64,000 bases of DNA from Arthrobacter sp. Soil764 (GCF_001428075.1 NZ_LMSI01000020.1:1-64000), one strand, 5' to 3'. Numbered from the stretch's first letter, positions 52,019 to 61,435 are shown. Notes: generated by a model not told the origin, from the letters alone. Numbers and translations are program-made.

Positions 52019-52696
52019 GAGGCCAAGCTGCCTGGCCAGGGCCAGGCAGCCGGTGTTGCTGACGTCGGCACGCCATTGCAGCGTCAGCCCGGCAGCCAAG
52101 GCCTCGTGGGCCGCGATGGAGCCCGCCAGCGAGCCCAGCCCGCGGCGGCGCCATTCAGGATCCACCAGCACCCCCATGTTCGCCAGCAAGCCTTCCCATT
52201 CCCCGTAAGCCCCGCAGGCCAGGGGTACCCGCCTGCCGTCCACTTCGTGCACGATGGTGTACCGGTTTTCGAGGTCGGAGAGCCCCACTTCGTTGACGTC
52301 GTCCGGCGGGCAGCGGCCTTCCAACTCGATGGCCTCAGGGTTGCCGTGCGAAACCGTCAGTTCCTCGGAAGGCTGCTGAAGCGGCAGGTCGTCGGCGAAG
52401 AACAGGGCCGCAGCGCCGAGTCCGTGCCCGCCCTGGTCCCTGGTGAGTTTCAGCAGCGTGACGTGCTGGGCCATCTCCTCGTCAGGGATGTCCCTTGCGG
52501 CGTCAATGACGTTCTGAGGCGCCACCAGCGCGGAGCTTCCGAACAACCGCACGAATTCAACGGTCCGGGCCGATTCGTCAGCGCGGACAATCCGTTGGCC
52601 CGAAGCCAGGGCGTCACCGAAGGCGTCGTCGTCAAGGCCCAGCCGGCGCGCCCATGCAAGCTGGATGATGGCCGCTGAGCCGGGATCGAGTGTCAT
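51980..52696 (-). CDS. GNAT-family N-acetyltransferase
   Basis: 238 residues. An N-terminal part without clear motif (DPGSAAIIQLAWARRLGLDD). The GNAT core is in the C-terminal third: GLLANMGVLVDPEWRRRGLGSLAGSIAAHEALA, with the R-R-x-G-L-G acetyl-CoA loop. Substrate unknown. Leaderless start suggested by TAGGCT. Convergent 39-base overlap with the efflux gene. Confidence 0.82.
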   Translation of the reverse strand: MTLDPGSAAIIQLAWARRLGLDDDAFGDALASGQRIVRADESARTVEFVRLFGSSALVAPQNVIDAARDIPDEEMAQHVTLLKLTRDQGGHGLGAAALFFADDLPLQQPSEELTVSHGNPEAIELEGRCPPDDVNEVGLSDLENRYTIVHEVDGRRVPLACGAYGEWEGLLANMGVLVDPEWRRRGLGSLAGSIAAHEALAAGLTLQWRADVSNTGCLALARQLGLSAGGIQTSVHLR

Positions 52697-52702
52697 GGTC
52701 CC

Positions 52703-52708
52703 AGCCTA
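52703..52708 (-). promoter_or_regulatory. -10 hexamer TAGGCT, leaderless start of GNAT gene
   Basis: On the minus strand TAGGCT-GGGACC-ATG(52696). Confidence 0.5.
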
Positions 52709-52723
52709 TGGGGGCGCGGTGGC

Positions 52724-53749
52724 TTAGCCGAACAGGACCGCGGCTTCGTCGTAGCGGTTCTGCGGGACGGTCTTCAGCTGGCCCAGGGCCTCCTCGAAGG
52801 CGACGTGCCGGATGTCCGTGCCCTTCAGTGCCACCATGGTGCCCCAGTAGCCTTCCACCACGGAATCGATGGCGGCCATGCCAAGCCGGGTGGCAAGGAC
52901 CCGGTCGAAGGCAGAGGGAACGCCGCCGCGCTGGATGTGGCCCAGGATGGTGGCGCGGGTTTCGATGCCGGTCCGGGCCTCCAGTTCGGGGGCGAGCTGG
53001 TCGGCGATGCCGCCAAGGCGGGGGCGGCCGAAGGTGTCCAGGCCACGCTCGGAGTGGGGGCTTTCCATGTGCTCGGGGACGAAGCCTTCGGCCACCACCA
53101 CCAGCGGCGCGCGGCCACGGGCGTGGGCCTCGTTCACCCATTCGGTGATCTGCTCGATGCTGACCTTCTGCTCCGGGATGAGGATTGCGTGCGCGCCCGC
53201 CGCCATGCCGGCGTGCAGGGCGATCCAGCCCACGTGCCGGCCCATCACTTCGGCAATCATGCAGCGGTGGTGGGACTCGCCCGTGGTGCGGAGCCGGTCG
53301 ATGGCCTCGGTGGCGATCTGCACGGCGGTGTCGAACCCGAAGGTGTAGTCGGTGGCGTCAAGGTCGTTGTCAACCGTCTTGGGGACGCCCACGATCTTGA
53401 GTCCGGCGTCCGTCAGGCGCTTGGCGGCTGCGAGGGTTCCCTCACCGCCGATCGCGATGATGGCGTCGATGCCCAGCCGGTCCATGTGGGCCTTGATGGC
53501 CTCCGGGCCACCACCGTTTTCGAAGGGGTTGGTGCGGGAGGTGCCCAGGATGGTGCCGCCCTGCTTGGCGATGCCGCGGACCATGGTGCGGGGGATGTCG
53601 ATGATGTCCCCCTCCACCACACCCCGCCAGCCGTCGCGGAATCCGACGAATTCCTGGCCATGGACGGCAATGCCTTTCAGCACGGCGCCGCGGATCACGG
53701 CGTTCAAACCGGGGCAGTCGCCACCGCTGGTGAGGATTCCAATTTTCAT
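52724..53749 (-). CDS. pfkA: 6-phosphofructokinase
   Basis: 341 residues. ILTSGGDCPGLNAVIRGA (ATP loop), AIGGEGTLAAAKRL, GVPKTVDNDLDATDYTFGFDTA (catalytic Asp) and MGRHVGWIALHAG. The GGEGT and PKTVDND words match the actinobacterial group that includes ATP-dependent enzymes; use of pyrophosphate cannot be ruled out from motifs alone. Phosphorylates fructose 6-phosphate in glycolysis. Single gene. Confidence 0.94.
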   Translation of the reverse strand: MKIGILTSGGDCPGLNAVIRGAVLKGIAVHGQEFVGFRDGWRGVVEGDIIDIPRTMVRGIAKQGGTILGTSRTNPFENGGGPEAIKAHMDRLGIDAIIAIGGEGTLAAAKRLTDAGLKIVGVPKTVDNDLDATDYTFGFDTAVQIATEAIDRLRTTGESHHRCMIAEVMGRHVGWIALHAGMAAGAHAILIPEQKVSIEQITEWVNEAHARGRAPLVVVAEGFVPEHMESPHSERGLDTFGRPRLGGIADQLAPELEARTGIETRATILGHIQRGGVPSAFDRVLATRLGMAAIDSVVEGYWGTMVALKGTDIRHVAFEEALGQLKTVPQNRYDEAAVLFG

Positions 53750-53890
53750 GTTCGCTCAAATCCTGGAGAGAAGGTTTACGGGCAGAGCGCCACGCTGAGC
53801 TCACCTAGAAGTGTAGTGGGGTGTGTGGGGTACGACACAAACCGGTTACATGGGGTGGCGTTGGTGCAGGGACAGCCCGGGAATGGGAAA

Positions 53891-53929
53891 GGCTCCCGAT
53901 TTCGTGGATTGTCCGCGAAATCAGGAGCC
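53891..53929. terminator. Terminator hairpin of the PspC operon
   Basis: Arms GGCTCC-c-GATTTCG and CGAAATC-a-GGAGCC (13 pairs, one mismatch). On the minus strand it follows the PspC stop at 53964 and is followed by TTTCCC. Confidence 0.75.
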
Positions 53930-53963
53930 TTGGGGCCTGGTCAGTGGGCCGGGCCAGTGGTGG

Positions 53964-54215
53964 TCAGTTGAGCGACCGCCGGTCCAGGAACGTCTGGAGC
54001 ACGATCTCGTTCCGCTGGTCCGGGAGGATCACCCAGGCAAGGAGGTAGAAGACGAATGCCGGGCCTGGCAGCAGGGCGAAGAGCAGGAAGGCGATGCGGA
54101 CAAAGGCAACGTCCACGTTGAGCTTGGCAGCTATGCCGCCGCAGACTCCGCCGAGCCACCGCTCCGGGCCGCGCTGCAGGCCTAGGCCCCTGACGATGCT
54201 GAAGAACTTATCCAT
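53964..54215 (-). CDS. PspC-domain small membrane protein
   Basis: 83 residues, little more than one PspC domain: RGPERWLGGVCGGIAAKLNVD, then the helix AFLLFALLPGPAFVFYLLAW and VILPDQRNEI. PspC proteins sit in the cytoplasmic membrane and report envelope damage. Third gene of a three-gene operon, three bases after the preceding stop. Confidence 0.85.
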   Translation of the reverse strand: MDKFFSIVRGLGLQRGPERWLGGVCGGIAAKLNVDVAFVRIAFLLFALLPGPAFVFYLLAWVILPDQRNEIVLQTFLDRRSLN

Positions 54216-54218
54216 GGC

Positions 54219-54476
54219 TCAAGACTTCCTTGTCGTTGGTTCGTTGTCACGTTTCCGGGCTGAGAGCAGGCCGCCAACCACCAGGGCTACTCCGGCGCCG
54301 ATCATAAGCCCGATCAGGACGTACGTGCCGTTGAGGGTCACGATGCCCAGCTGCGCCACGATGATCAGTGCGGCCAGCGCCAGGACGATCAGTCCCCACA
54401 CCACCGTCCCCACCCTGGGAGGTGCCGTTTCGGTGGTGTCCCGGTCCGCCGTCGTCGGAATGTTGCTGTTGTCCAT
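54219..54476 (-). CDS. Small two-helix membrane protein
   Basis: 85 residues. Polar Thr-rich N-terminus, helices VGTVVWGLIVLALAALIIVA and TYVLIGLMIGAGVALVVGGL, then a basic tail. No family recognised. It lies between two PspC genes with gaps of one and three bases, so it probably works with them. Confidence 0.75.
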   Translation of the reverse strand: MDNSNIPTTADRDTTETAPPRVGTVVWGLIVLALAALIIVAQLGIVTLNGTYVLIGLMIGAGVALVVGGLLSARKRDNEPTTRKS

Positions 54477-54477
54477 G

Positions 54478-56232
54478 TCAGTTGCCTTCCTGGATTGTGA
54501 CGTTGCTGAACGTGCCGTCGATCCGTACCACCAGGTGGTTGCCGGGCTTGTCCGCGTTGTAGCTGCTTTCGCGGGTGGTGGTGCCGCCGCGCTGGCCGGA
54601 TGCCTCGTTCAGGTTTCCCATGGTCATGTCCGCCTTGATGTCGACGGGCACGTTTTGCGGGATCACGACGGTTACGTTGCTGGCAGTGATGTCCAGGGGA
54701 ACCACGACGTCGGATGTCAGCGGGGCGGTGGGGGAGAGGTCCGTGAGGTCCACGGTTCCCCGCCCTGCGGTGATGTCGATGCCGCCGCGCGCCTCCTCGA
54801 TGCTGGCCGGGTTCCAGTCCACCTGCTGGAAACGCATCCGGCCATCGTCCAGCGTGTTGTAGATGCCGCCGGTCACCAGTGCGATCACGGCAAAGAGGCT
54901 CAGGACGCCGGAGGTCCGGCCGCGGAAGCCCGCAAGCAGGATGCCCAGGCCCAGGACTGCTGCCGCACTGGCCCACACAATGGCGTTGGCGGAGCCGCCC
55001 AGGTCGATGATGTTTGCCGCGTCGAGCGCCTTGAGACCGCCGCCCACCAGCAGGGCAGACCCGGTTGCGATGGCGACGGCGGGGGCGCCGGGGCCTGCGG
55101 GCCGGGGCTTTTGCGGCCGCGGTGGAACCCACGGTGCTGGGTAGCTGCTGCCGCCGGGGACTCCGCTGCCGGGGCCGCCTGCACCAGGTCCGCCCGGGAC
55201 TGTGCTGCCGGGGCCCATGCCAACAGGGCTACCTCCGCCGGAAGTGCCGTGGCCGTAGGTGCCGGTGCCGGTACCACTGATGGGGCCGCTGTAGCGGGGT
55301 GTCGCAGGAAATCCCGGTCCGGACCCTGCTGCGGTGCCTGTGCCCGTGCCTGCCGAGGTGCCTGCAGAGAATGATGAGGTGTATTCCGCGGAGGAGTAAT
55401 CCACGCCTGGGCGTCCCGCCGGGTGGGCCGCACCCGGAGCCGTGGCTGTGTGGCCGGCCATGGTCGGGTGGGCTTTATTGCGCTGGGAGAGGTAGTAGAC
55501 CAGGTAGATCGCGCCGCCAACCCAGAAAATCGTCCAGAGCAGTCCGCTCAGGCCGTTATGGCTCCAGCCCCAAAAGCCTCCGCCCAGACCGGTGAGCCCC
55601 AGCACGGTGGCAATCAGGGAGCCCGTCATGCCGCTGGACCAGCGCCCCGCGCCGGCTTCCTGGACGTGGATCCGGCTGTCCGGTTCCGGGAGGAAGGCCC
55701 AGGCCAGGCCGTACAGGAACACACCGATGCCGGCCAGGAGGGTCAGGACAATGAAGACGCCGCGGATGATGATCGGATCCACGTTGAGCCGGTGGGCAAT
55801 GCCGCTGCAGACACCGCCGATCCACCGGTCGGTGCCCCGGTAGATGCCGTTGCTGCGGATCCAGCCGAAGAAGTCGGTGGAAGGAGTCGGAGCGGCGGAG
55901 CTGCCGGGGAAGGCATAGCCCTGCGGCGGATCAGCGGGATCAATGCCCGGACCGCCGCCCGGACCAGCGCCCGGACCGGCTGAAGGGCCGGCACCCGGAC
56001 CGGCTGAAGGGCCTGCACCCGGTCCGGAGGCGGGGCCGGCCGCAGGGCCCGTGCTGGAGCCTGCATCCGGGTTGGTGCTTGGCCCGGTGCTGCTGCCGGT
56101 ACCTGGACCGGCTGCGGGGTCCGAAGGCGCTGCGGAGGTGGACGGGAGCGGCTGGGTGGGCCGCTCGCTGTCGGAGCCGGGGAAGGTCCCGGAAGGGTGT
56201 TCGTCGTCAGGGGAGGGGATCTGCGAGTTCAT
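54478..56232 (-). CDS. PspC-domain membrane protein with LiaF-like C-terminal domain
   Basis: 584 residues. The N-terminal low-complexity region (40-100) has repeated Gly-Pro-Ala-Gly units, encoded by a short tandem DNA repeat. A PspC domain follows (about 125-180: GTDRWIGGVCSGIAHRLNVD), then several membrane helices with long Gly/Pro-rich linkers. The C-terminal beta-rich domain (DITAGRGTVDLTDL, VPLDITASNVTVVIPQNVPV) resembles the LiaF/toast-rack fold that senses envelope stress. Divergent from the PspC-kinase gene. Confidence 0.85.
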   Translation of the reverse strand: MNSQIPSPDDEHPSGTFPGSDSERPTQPLPSTSAAPSDPAAGPGTGSSTGPSTNPDAGSSTGPAAGPASGPGAGPSAGPGAGPSAGPGAGPGGGPGIDPADPPQGYAFPGSSAAPTPSTDFFGWIRSNGIYRGTDRWIGGVCSGIAHRLNVDPIIIRGVFIVLTLLAGIGVFLYGLAWAFLPEPDSRIHVQEAGAGRWSSGMTGSLIATVLGLTGLGGGFWGWSHNGLSGLLWTIFWVGGAIYLVYYLSQRNKAHPTMAGHTATAPGAAHPAGRPGVDYSSAEYTSSFSAGTSAGTGTGTAAGSGPGFPATPRYSGPISGTGTGTYGHGTSGGGSPVGMGPGSTVPGGPGAGGPGSGVPGGSSYPAPWVPPRPQKPRPAGPGAPAVAIATGSALLVGGGLKALDAANIIDLGGSANAIVWASAAAVLGLGILLAGFRGRTSGVLSLFAVIALVTGGIYNTLDDGRMRFQQVDWNPASIEEARGGIDITAGRGTVDLTDLSPTAPLTSDVVVPLDITASNVTVVIPQNVPVDIKADMTMGNLNEASGQRGGTTTRESSYNADKPGNHLVVRIDGTFSNVTIQEGN

Positions 56233-56357
56233 ACCTCGATCCTCCCGTCCGGCCCCTTTGCCGCTCTACTGGGGGAAACCCTGAACGGCCCCTGACCCGT
56301 CCCCGGGATGCGGCCGGATGCGGTCCGGGCAACCCTGATCCATGTTTGGATTGATCC

Positions 56358-57713
56358 ATGACAACCCTCCCGGTGCGCCCGCCCCTGGCGCGGAGCAGCG
56401 ACCGCGTCATCGCGGGAGTGTGCTCTGGCCTCGCCGCGCACCTGGGCTGGCCGGTCCGTAACGTCCGGGTAGGTATGGTTCTTGCCGCGTTCGCCGGAGG
56501 GGCCGGCCTGGTCTTCTACGCCTGGCTCTGGATCATGGTGCCCACCGCGGATGAGGCCGCGCGGCGCAACGCCCGCCGGCCGGCGTCGCCCATTGCTCCC
56601 GCCGTAAGCCAGCCCGCACAGGGTCAGACGTTGCAAGGCCAGCCCATGCGGGAAGCACCGTCCGACGGCGGAACATCCGCAGGTGCCGCCGGACCCGCTG
56701 ACGGGGCCGCGGAGTCCCCCTGGTTCCGGGTACGCGGGATGCGGTACGGCAAGGAAATCCTGCTCGGCTGCGGGCTCCTGCTGGTGGCCGGCATCATGAT
56801 CGCGCAGATGCTGGGCGTGGATGTGTCCCTGGGGACGCTGATCCCCGCGGCGGCGGTGCTGGGCGGCGCGTCAATCGCGTGGATGCAGCTGGATGAAACC
56901 CGGCGCGCAGGGCTGGTGGACAAAACCAAAGCGGACCAGGCAGGCGGGTGGGGCAGGCTCGCTGCAGGTCTGGCGCTGGTGGTGGCCGGGGTCCTGGTGA
57001 TGGTGTCCGGCTCGGGCTCCTGGGAACAGACATGGCTGGCCCTGCTGGCTTCCGTGGCCGTCCTGGGCGGCGTGGTGCTGGTCCTGCTGCCGTGGGCGCT
57101 GAAGTTTTGGCGGGACCTGGAAACCGAACGGGCCGGCAGGATCCGGGAGACGGAACGGGCGGAAATTGCTGCCCACCTGCACGATTCCGTGCTGCAGACC
57201 CTCGCGTTGATCCAGCGGCGCGCGGGCAATGAGCATGACGTCGTCCGGCTTGCGCGTGCCCAGGAACGCGAGCTGCGCGGCTGGCTGTTCCAGGATCCCG
57301 GCCGCGAAAGCGGACAGCTTTCAGACAGGATCAAGGCTGTTGCCGCCGAGGTGGAGGACCTGCTTGGCAATCCCGTGGAAGTAGTCACCGTTGGTGATGC
57401 CGCCATGACCGAGGCGCACGAGGCCCTGGTCCAGGCAAGCCGGGAAGCCATGCTCAACGCCTCACGGCACGGCGGCGGAACCGTGTCGGTCTACCTTGAA
57501 GCATCGGAAGGCCAGGCCGAGATCTTCATAAAGGACAGGGGACCCGGTTTCCAGCTGGGGGATGTCCCGGCGGACCGGCTTGGCATCAGGGAATCAATCA
57601 TCGGCAGGATGAAACGGCACGGCGGCTCGGCGGCCATCCTCAGCACGGGCGACGGCACCGAGGTCCGCCTGGGGCTGCCCGCCGCAGCAGAACATGTGGA
57701 AGGAAAATCATGA
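56358..57713 (+). CDS. PspC-domain sensor histidine kinase
   Basis: 451 residues. An N-terminal PspC domain (about 10-70: SSDRVIAGVCSGLAAHLGWP) is fused to membrane helices. A HisKA_3 dimerisation helix follows (ERAEIAAHLHDSVLQTLALI, phospho-accepting His near 274). The HATPase domain shows SREAMLNASRHGGG and FIKDRGPGF. The PspC fusion shows that it senses the cell envelope; the phosphoryl group should pass to the LuxR-type regulator encoded next, whose ATG overlaps its stop. Together with the divergent LiaF-like gene this looks like an actinobacterial LiaFSR-type system. Confidence 0.93.
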   Translation: MTTLPVRPPLARSSDRVIAGVCSGLAAHLGWPVRNVRVGMVLAAFAGGAGLVFYAWLWIMVPTADEAARRNARRPASPIAPAVSQPAQGQTLQGQPMREAPSDGGTSAGAAGPADGAAESPWFRVRGMRYGKEILLGCGLLLVAGIMIAQMLGVDVSLGTLIPAAAVLGGASIAWMQLDETRRAGLVDKTKADQAGGWGRLAAGLALVVAGVLVMVSGSGSWEQTWLALLASVAVLGGVVLVLLPWALKFWRDLETERAGRIRETERAEIAAHLHDSVLQTLALIQRRAGNEHDVVRLARAQERELRGWLFQDPGRESGQLSDRIKAVAAEVEDLLGNPVEVVTVGDAAMTEAHEALVQASREAMLNASRHGGGTVSVYLEASEGQAEIFIKDRGPGFQLGDVPADRLGIRESIIGRMKRHGGSAAILSTGDGTEVRLGLPAAAEHVEGKS

Positions 57714-58399
57714 ACACCATCCAGGGGACAGCTGCCGGAAGCACCCGCCCGGCCAACTCCGTGCGGGTTGTCATTGTGGACGACCACGCCATCTTCCGGT
57801 CGGGACTCAAAGCGGACCTGGATTCCAGCATCCAGGTGGTGGGTGAGGCTGCCACTGTTGAACAGGCCATCGCCGTGATCGCCCAGCAGCGGCCCGACGT
57901 CGTGCTCCTGGATGTCCACCTGCCCGGCGGCCTGGGCGGCGGCGGCCGCGAAGTCATTGCCGGCTCCGCGCCGCTTCTGTCCACCACCCGCTTCCTTGCC
58001 TTGAGCGTCTCCGACGCGGCAGAGGACGTGGTGGCCGTGATCCGCGCCGGCGCCCGCGGCTACGTCACCAAGACCATCTCCGGGGCCGAGATCACCGACG
58101 CCGTGTTCCGGGTGGCCGGCGGCGACGCCGTCTTCTCCCCGCGCCTTGCCGGGTTCGTCCTGGATGCCTTTGGCACCGCTCCGGCGGATATTGCCGACGA
58201 CGAGCTGGACAGGCTCTCCGCCCGTGAACTCGAGGTCATGCGCCTCATCGCCCGGGGCTACAGCTACAAGGAGGTGGCCAAGGAGCTCTTCATCAGCATC
58301 AAGACCGTGGAGACCCACGTATCAGCGGTACTGCGAAAGCTGCAGCTCTCAAGCCGCCACGAACTGACCAAGTGGGCCGCGGAGCGCCGCCTCCTCTAG
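57710..58399 (+). CDS. NarL/LuxR-family response regulator
   Basis: 229 residues. The receiver starts VVIVDDHAIFRSGL (acidic pair Asp24, Asp25) with phospho-acceptor Asp68 in VVLLDVHLPG and Lys in GYVTKTISG. The LuxR helix-turn-helix is at about 165-225 (LSARELEVMRLIARGYSYKEVAKEL, VETHVSAVLRKL). ATGA overlap with the kinase gene. Likely target: the divergent PspC operon and itself. Confidence 0.94.
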   Translation: MNTIQGTAAGSTRPANSVRVVIVDDHAIFRSGLKADLDSSIQVVGEAATVEQAIAVIAQQRPDVVLLDVHLPGGLGGGGREVIAGSAPLLSTTRFLALSVSDAAEDVVAVIRAGARGYVTKTISGAEITDAVFRVAGGDAVFSPRLAGFVLDAFGTAPADIADDELDRLSARELEVMRLIARGYSYKEVAKELFISIKTVETHVSAVLRKLQLSSRHELTKWAAERRLL

Positions 58400-58401
58400 C
58401 C

Positions 58402-58567
58402 CAACGCCCGCTCACCTTTGGCAGCTGTTTCCCAACGCCCGCTCACCTATGACGTTTTAAACACCAACGCCCGCTCACTTTCCTCAAGGAAGTGAGCGGG
58501 CGTTGTTGTTTGGGCTGCCGGAAGTGAGCGGGCGTTGTTGTTTGGGCTGCCGGAAGTGAGCGGGCGT
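58402..58567. repeat. Six-copy inverted repeat array, 32-base period
   Basis: CAACGCCCGCTCAC occurs three times in direct order (starting 58402, 58433, 58465). Its reverse complement follows three times, in exact 32-base tandem units starting 58489, 58521 and 58553. The array fills the whole gap between two convergent genes. Confidence 0.9.
58465..58505. terminator. Central hairpin of the array, bidirectional terminator
   Basis: A 16-bp perfect stem CAACGCCCGCTCACTT / AAGTGAGCGGGCGTTG, followed by TTGTTT. Placed to end both the response regulator and the aminotransferase messages. Confidence 0.7.
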
Positions 58568-59785
58568 CTACTGGGCCTTGCCCAGGAAGTCCTGCAGGCG
58601 CTGGACGCCGGTGGCCAGATCCTCATCACCCAGCGCGTAGGAGAGGCGCAGGTAGCCGGAGGGGCCAAAGGCTTCGCCCGGAACCACTGCCACCTCAACC
58701 TCGTCAAGGATGAGCGAGGCCAGCTCGGCGGAGGTCTGCGGCGTTGCGGTGCCGGACGCCGTCGGGAACTCCTTGCCCAGCAGCCCACGCACGTCCGCGT
58801 ACACGTAGAAGGCGCCCTTCGGCGTCGGGCATTCCACCCCGTCGATCGCGTTCAGGCCGGCAACGATGGCCTTGCGGCGGCGGTCAAAGGCAACCTTCAT
58901 CTCGTCCACCGCGGTCAGCGGGCCCGACACCGCGGCGAGGGCGGCGATCTGCATGATGTTGGAGACATTGGAGGTGGCGTGCGACTGCAGGTTGGTGGCT
59001 GCCTTGATGACGTCTGCCGGGCCGATCATCCAGCCCACGCGCCACCCGGTCATGGCGTACGTCTTGGCCACGCCGTTGAGGATTACCACCTTGTCGCCCA
59101 GTTCGGGGGCGGCGGTGGCGATCGACGTGAACGGCACGCCGTCGTAGGTCAGGTGCTCGTAGATTTCGTCCGTGACCACCCACAGGCCCTTGGCGGCGGC
59201 CCACTTGCCGATCTCCGCCACCTGCTCAGGGGAGTAGACGGCGCCGGTGGGGTTCGACGGCGAGACGAACAGCAGGATCTTGGTGCGGTCCGTCACGGCT
59301 GCTTCGAGCTGTTCCACCGTTACGAGGTAGTCCTGTTCGGGCCCGGCGAAAACCTCCACGGGGACGCCGCCGGCGAGCCGGATGGCCTCCGGGTACGTGG
59401 TCCAGAAGGGGGTGGGAACAATGACTTCGTCGCCCGGGTCCACCAGGGTGGCGAAGGTGTTGTACACGGCCTGCTTGCCGCCGTTGGTCACCAGGACCTG
59501 GGAGGGGTCCACCTGGTAGCCGGAATCGCGCAGCGTCTTCTCCGCAATGGCCTTCTTCAGCTCGGGCAGGCCGCCGGCAGGGGAGTAGCGGTGGTACTTG
59601 GGCTGACCGGCAGCTTCGATGGCCGCCTGCACAATGTAGTCCGGGGTGGGGAAGTCTGGTTCGCCCGCGCCGAAACCAATAACGGGCCGGCCGGCTGCCT
59701 TCAGCGCCTTGGCCTTGGCATCGACGGCCAGGGTTGCGGATTCGGCAATTGCGGAAATGCGTTGGGAAACGCGGGCGGCAGACAT
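58568..59785 (-). CDS. aspC: Pyridoxal-phosphate aminotransferase (aspartate type)
   Basis: 405 residues, class I fold. [18 protein letters not shown] at the start, [14 protein letters not shown] (with the binding Asn), [13 protein letters not shown], and the PLP-binding Lys in [17 protein letters not shown]-terminal Arg in YLRLSYAL. Transfers amino groups from aspartate or a related amino acid to 2-oxoglutarate. Start at ATG 59785; the frame continues upstream but conservation begins here. Divergent from tRNA-Trp-secE, as in many actinobacteria. Confidence 0.92.
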   Translation of the reverse strand: MSAARVSQRISAIAESATLAVDAKAKALKAAGRPVIGFGAGEPDFPTPDYIVQAAIEAAGQPKYHRYSPAGGLPELKKAIAEKTLRDSGYQVDPSQVLVTNGGKQAVYNTFATLVDPGDEVIVPTPFWTTYPEAIRLAGGVPVEVFAGPEQDYLVTVEQLEAAVTDRTKILLFVSPSNPTGAVYSPEQVAEIGKWAAAKGLWVVTDEIYEHLTYDGVPFTSIATAAPELGDKVVILNGVAKTYAMTGWRVGWMIGPADVIKAATNLQSHATSNVSNIMQIAALAAVSGPLTAVDEMKVAFDRRRKAIVAGLNAIDGVECPTPKGAFYVYADVRGLLGKEFPTASGTATPQTSAELASLILDEVEVAVVPGEAFGPSGYLRLSYALGDEDLATGVQRLQDFLGKAQ

Positions 59786-59947
59786 GGCAGGTCCGTTCTT
59801 CGCAGGCAGCCGGGAGGCTGGAATGTGGGATTCGACGAGTTCTACTCTATGCTGTTCACCGGACCCTCCGGGGAGCCGGTTTTGATTTATGACTGCCCCG
59901 CGCAGCACCTTTCAGGCCGGACTTCGGACGGACCGGGCAAGGCTGGT

Positions 59948-59976
59948 TTTACCTACGCGAAGTTCTTGCGTAGACT
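59948..59976 (+). promoter_or_regulatory. Promoter for tRNA-Trp / secE
   Basis: TTTACC (59948-59953), 17 bases, TAGACT (59971-59976), about 85 bases before tRNA-Trp. Confidence 0.5.
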
Positions 59977-60061
59977 GGTTCACCGGTGTTGAAACACGGA
60001 TGATGACGTGCGCCCCAGTTCAAGCTGGTGCCGGGTTGTCAAAGAGTGGATTTCACTCCAT

Positions 60062-60134
60062 AGGGTAGTGGCGCAATTGGTAGCGCAGCGGTCTCCAAAA
60101 CCGCAGGTTGCAGGTTCGAGTCCTGTCTGCCCTG
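60062..60134 (+). tRNA. tRNA-Trp (CCA)
   Basis: Acceptor AGGGTAG/CTGCCCT (one T-G), D arm GCGC/GCGC, anticodon stem GCGGT/ACCGC with loop CTCCAAA (CCA), T arm GCAGG/CCTGT with loop TTCGAGT, discriminator G. Sits before secE as in other actinobacteria. Confidence 0.96.
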
Positions 60135-60216
60135 CGCAAGCTGCTCCGGGCGAAAGCCCGGAGCAGGCGCAGCAACCATGGTTCTGATCAGGGCCGGGTA
60201 ATCCACCATTGCAAAG

Positions 60217-60501
60217 ATGAGCGAGGACCAGGTGACCGAAACAGCTGCCAGCAGCTCCAAGGGCCGCCCAGCTAAGAAGGAAGCCAAGGCAAACTTCTTC
60301 GCCCGCATTGCACTCTTTGTCCGCCAGATTATTGGCGAGCTGAAGAAGGTTGTTGCCCCCACCCGCAAGGAACTGATCAACTACACGCTCGTGGTGCTGG
60401 TGTTCGTGGCCATCATGATGGTCATCGTCAGCCTGCTGGACATCGGTTTCGGAACCGCTGTCGGCTGGATCTTCGGCGGCACCGGCCCCAAGGACAGCTA
60501 A
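60217..60501 (+). CDS. secE: Preprotein translocase subunit SecE
   Basis: 94 residues. A polar Lys-rich N-terminus, then RIALFVRQIIGELKKVVAPTRKELINYTLVVL with the amphipathic helix and the single conserved membrane helix. Small stabilising subunit of SecYEG. Begins 82 bases after tRNA-Trp. Confidence 0.95.
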   Translation: MSEDQVTETAASSSKGRPAKKEAKANFFARIALFVRQIIGELKKVVAPTRKELINYTLVVLVFVAIMMVIVSLLDIGFGTAVGWIFGGTGPKDS

Positions 60502-60616
60502 GGCTGCACGGTCCGCAGGCCGCGTGTTCCGCCCGGGAAGCCGGAAGGGACGCGACGGCGTGCGGGATTGAGCCATTTAAATAGGCATGTTAGGCAATGA
60601 GGAAGCAGGAGACCAA

Positions 60617-61435
60617 GTGTCTGAGCAGGAGCTCGAGGTAACCGAGACGGGGCTGGAAGAATCCCCGGACGTCACGGCAGAAGCCGGTGAAGAGTCCGAG
60701 GTTGAGTCCTCCACGCCCGAATTCGACGACGCCGCCTCCGACGATGCAGAAGCCGCCGAAGGCGACGCTTCAGACGCTGACGGGGAAGACGAGCCCGCCG
60801 ACGCCCTTGCCGCCGCGGCAGCAACCGCAGCCGTGGACCCCGCAGAGGAGTTCAAGGCCAAGCTGCGCCGCCAGGAAGGTGACTGGTACGTCATCCACTC
60901 CTACGCCGGTTACGAAAACCGCGTGAAGGCCAACCTTGAAACCCGCATCCAGACCCTGGACATGGAAGATTACATCTTCGAAATCCAGGTGCCCATGGAG
61001 GAAGTCGTGGAGATCAAGAACGCCCAGCGCAAGGTGATCAACCGCGTCCGCATCCCCGGCTACGTCCTGGTCCGCATGGACCTGACCGACGCCTCCTGGG
61101 GCGCCGTCCGCCACACCCCCGGCGTCACCGGCTTCGTGGGCAACGCCCACAACCCGGTCCCGCTGCGGCTGGACGAGGTCTTCTCCATGCTCGCCCCTGT
61201 CTTCGAGGAGGAGCAGGCCGAGAAGGGCAAGCCGGTCAACAAGCAGAACCAGGCTCCCGTGGCCGTCGATTTCGAGGTCGGCGAGTCCGTCATCGTCAAG
61301 GAAGGCCCCTTCGAGACCCTTCCCGCCACGATCTCCGAGATCAAGCCCGAGTCCCAGACCCTCGTGGTCCTGGTTTCCATCTTCGAGCGCGAAACGCCCG
61401 TCACCCTGGCGTTCAACCAGGTCACCAAGATCTGA
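60617..61435 (+). CDS. nusG: Transcription antitermination factor NusG
   Basis: 272 residues from GTG 60617, chosen because AGGAG lies five to six bases upstream; the ATG at 60587 has no ribosome site. A long acidic N-terminus (about 85 residues, rich in Glu/Asp/Ala) is typical of actinobacteria. NGN domain ([20 protein letters not shown]...[13 protein letters not shown]) and KOW domain ([20 protein letters not shown]) follow. Couples RNA polymerase to ribosomes and Rho. Confidence 0.95.
   Translation: MSEQELEVTETGLEESPDVTAEAGEESEVESSTPEFDDAASDDAEAAEGDASDADGEDEPADALAAAAATAAVDPAEEFKAKLRRQEGDWYVIHSYAGYENRVKANLETRIQTLDMEDYIFEIQVPMEEVVEIKNAQRKVINRVRIPGYVLVRMDLTDASWGAVRHTPGVTGFVGNAHNPVPLRLDEVFSMLAPVFEEEQAEKGKPVNKQNQAPVAVDFEVGESVIVKEGPFETLPATISEIKPESQTLVVLVSIFERETPVTLAFNQVTKI

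Noticed and set aside
58402..58567. CRISPR-like repeat with 32-base period
   Set aside because: Half the copies are inverted, the spacers on one side are identical to each other, and no cas genes are near. It is a palindromic tandem repeat.
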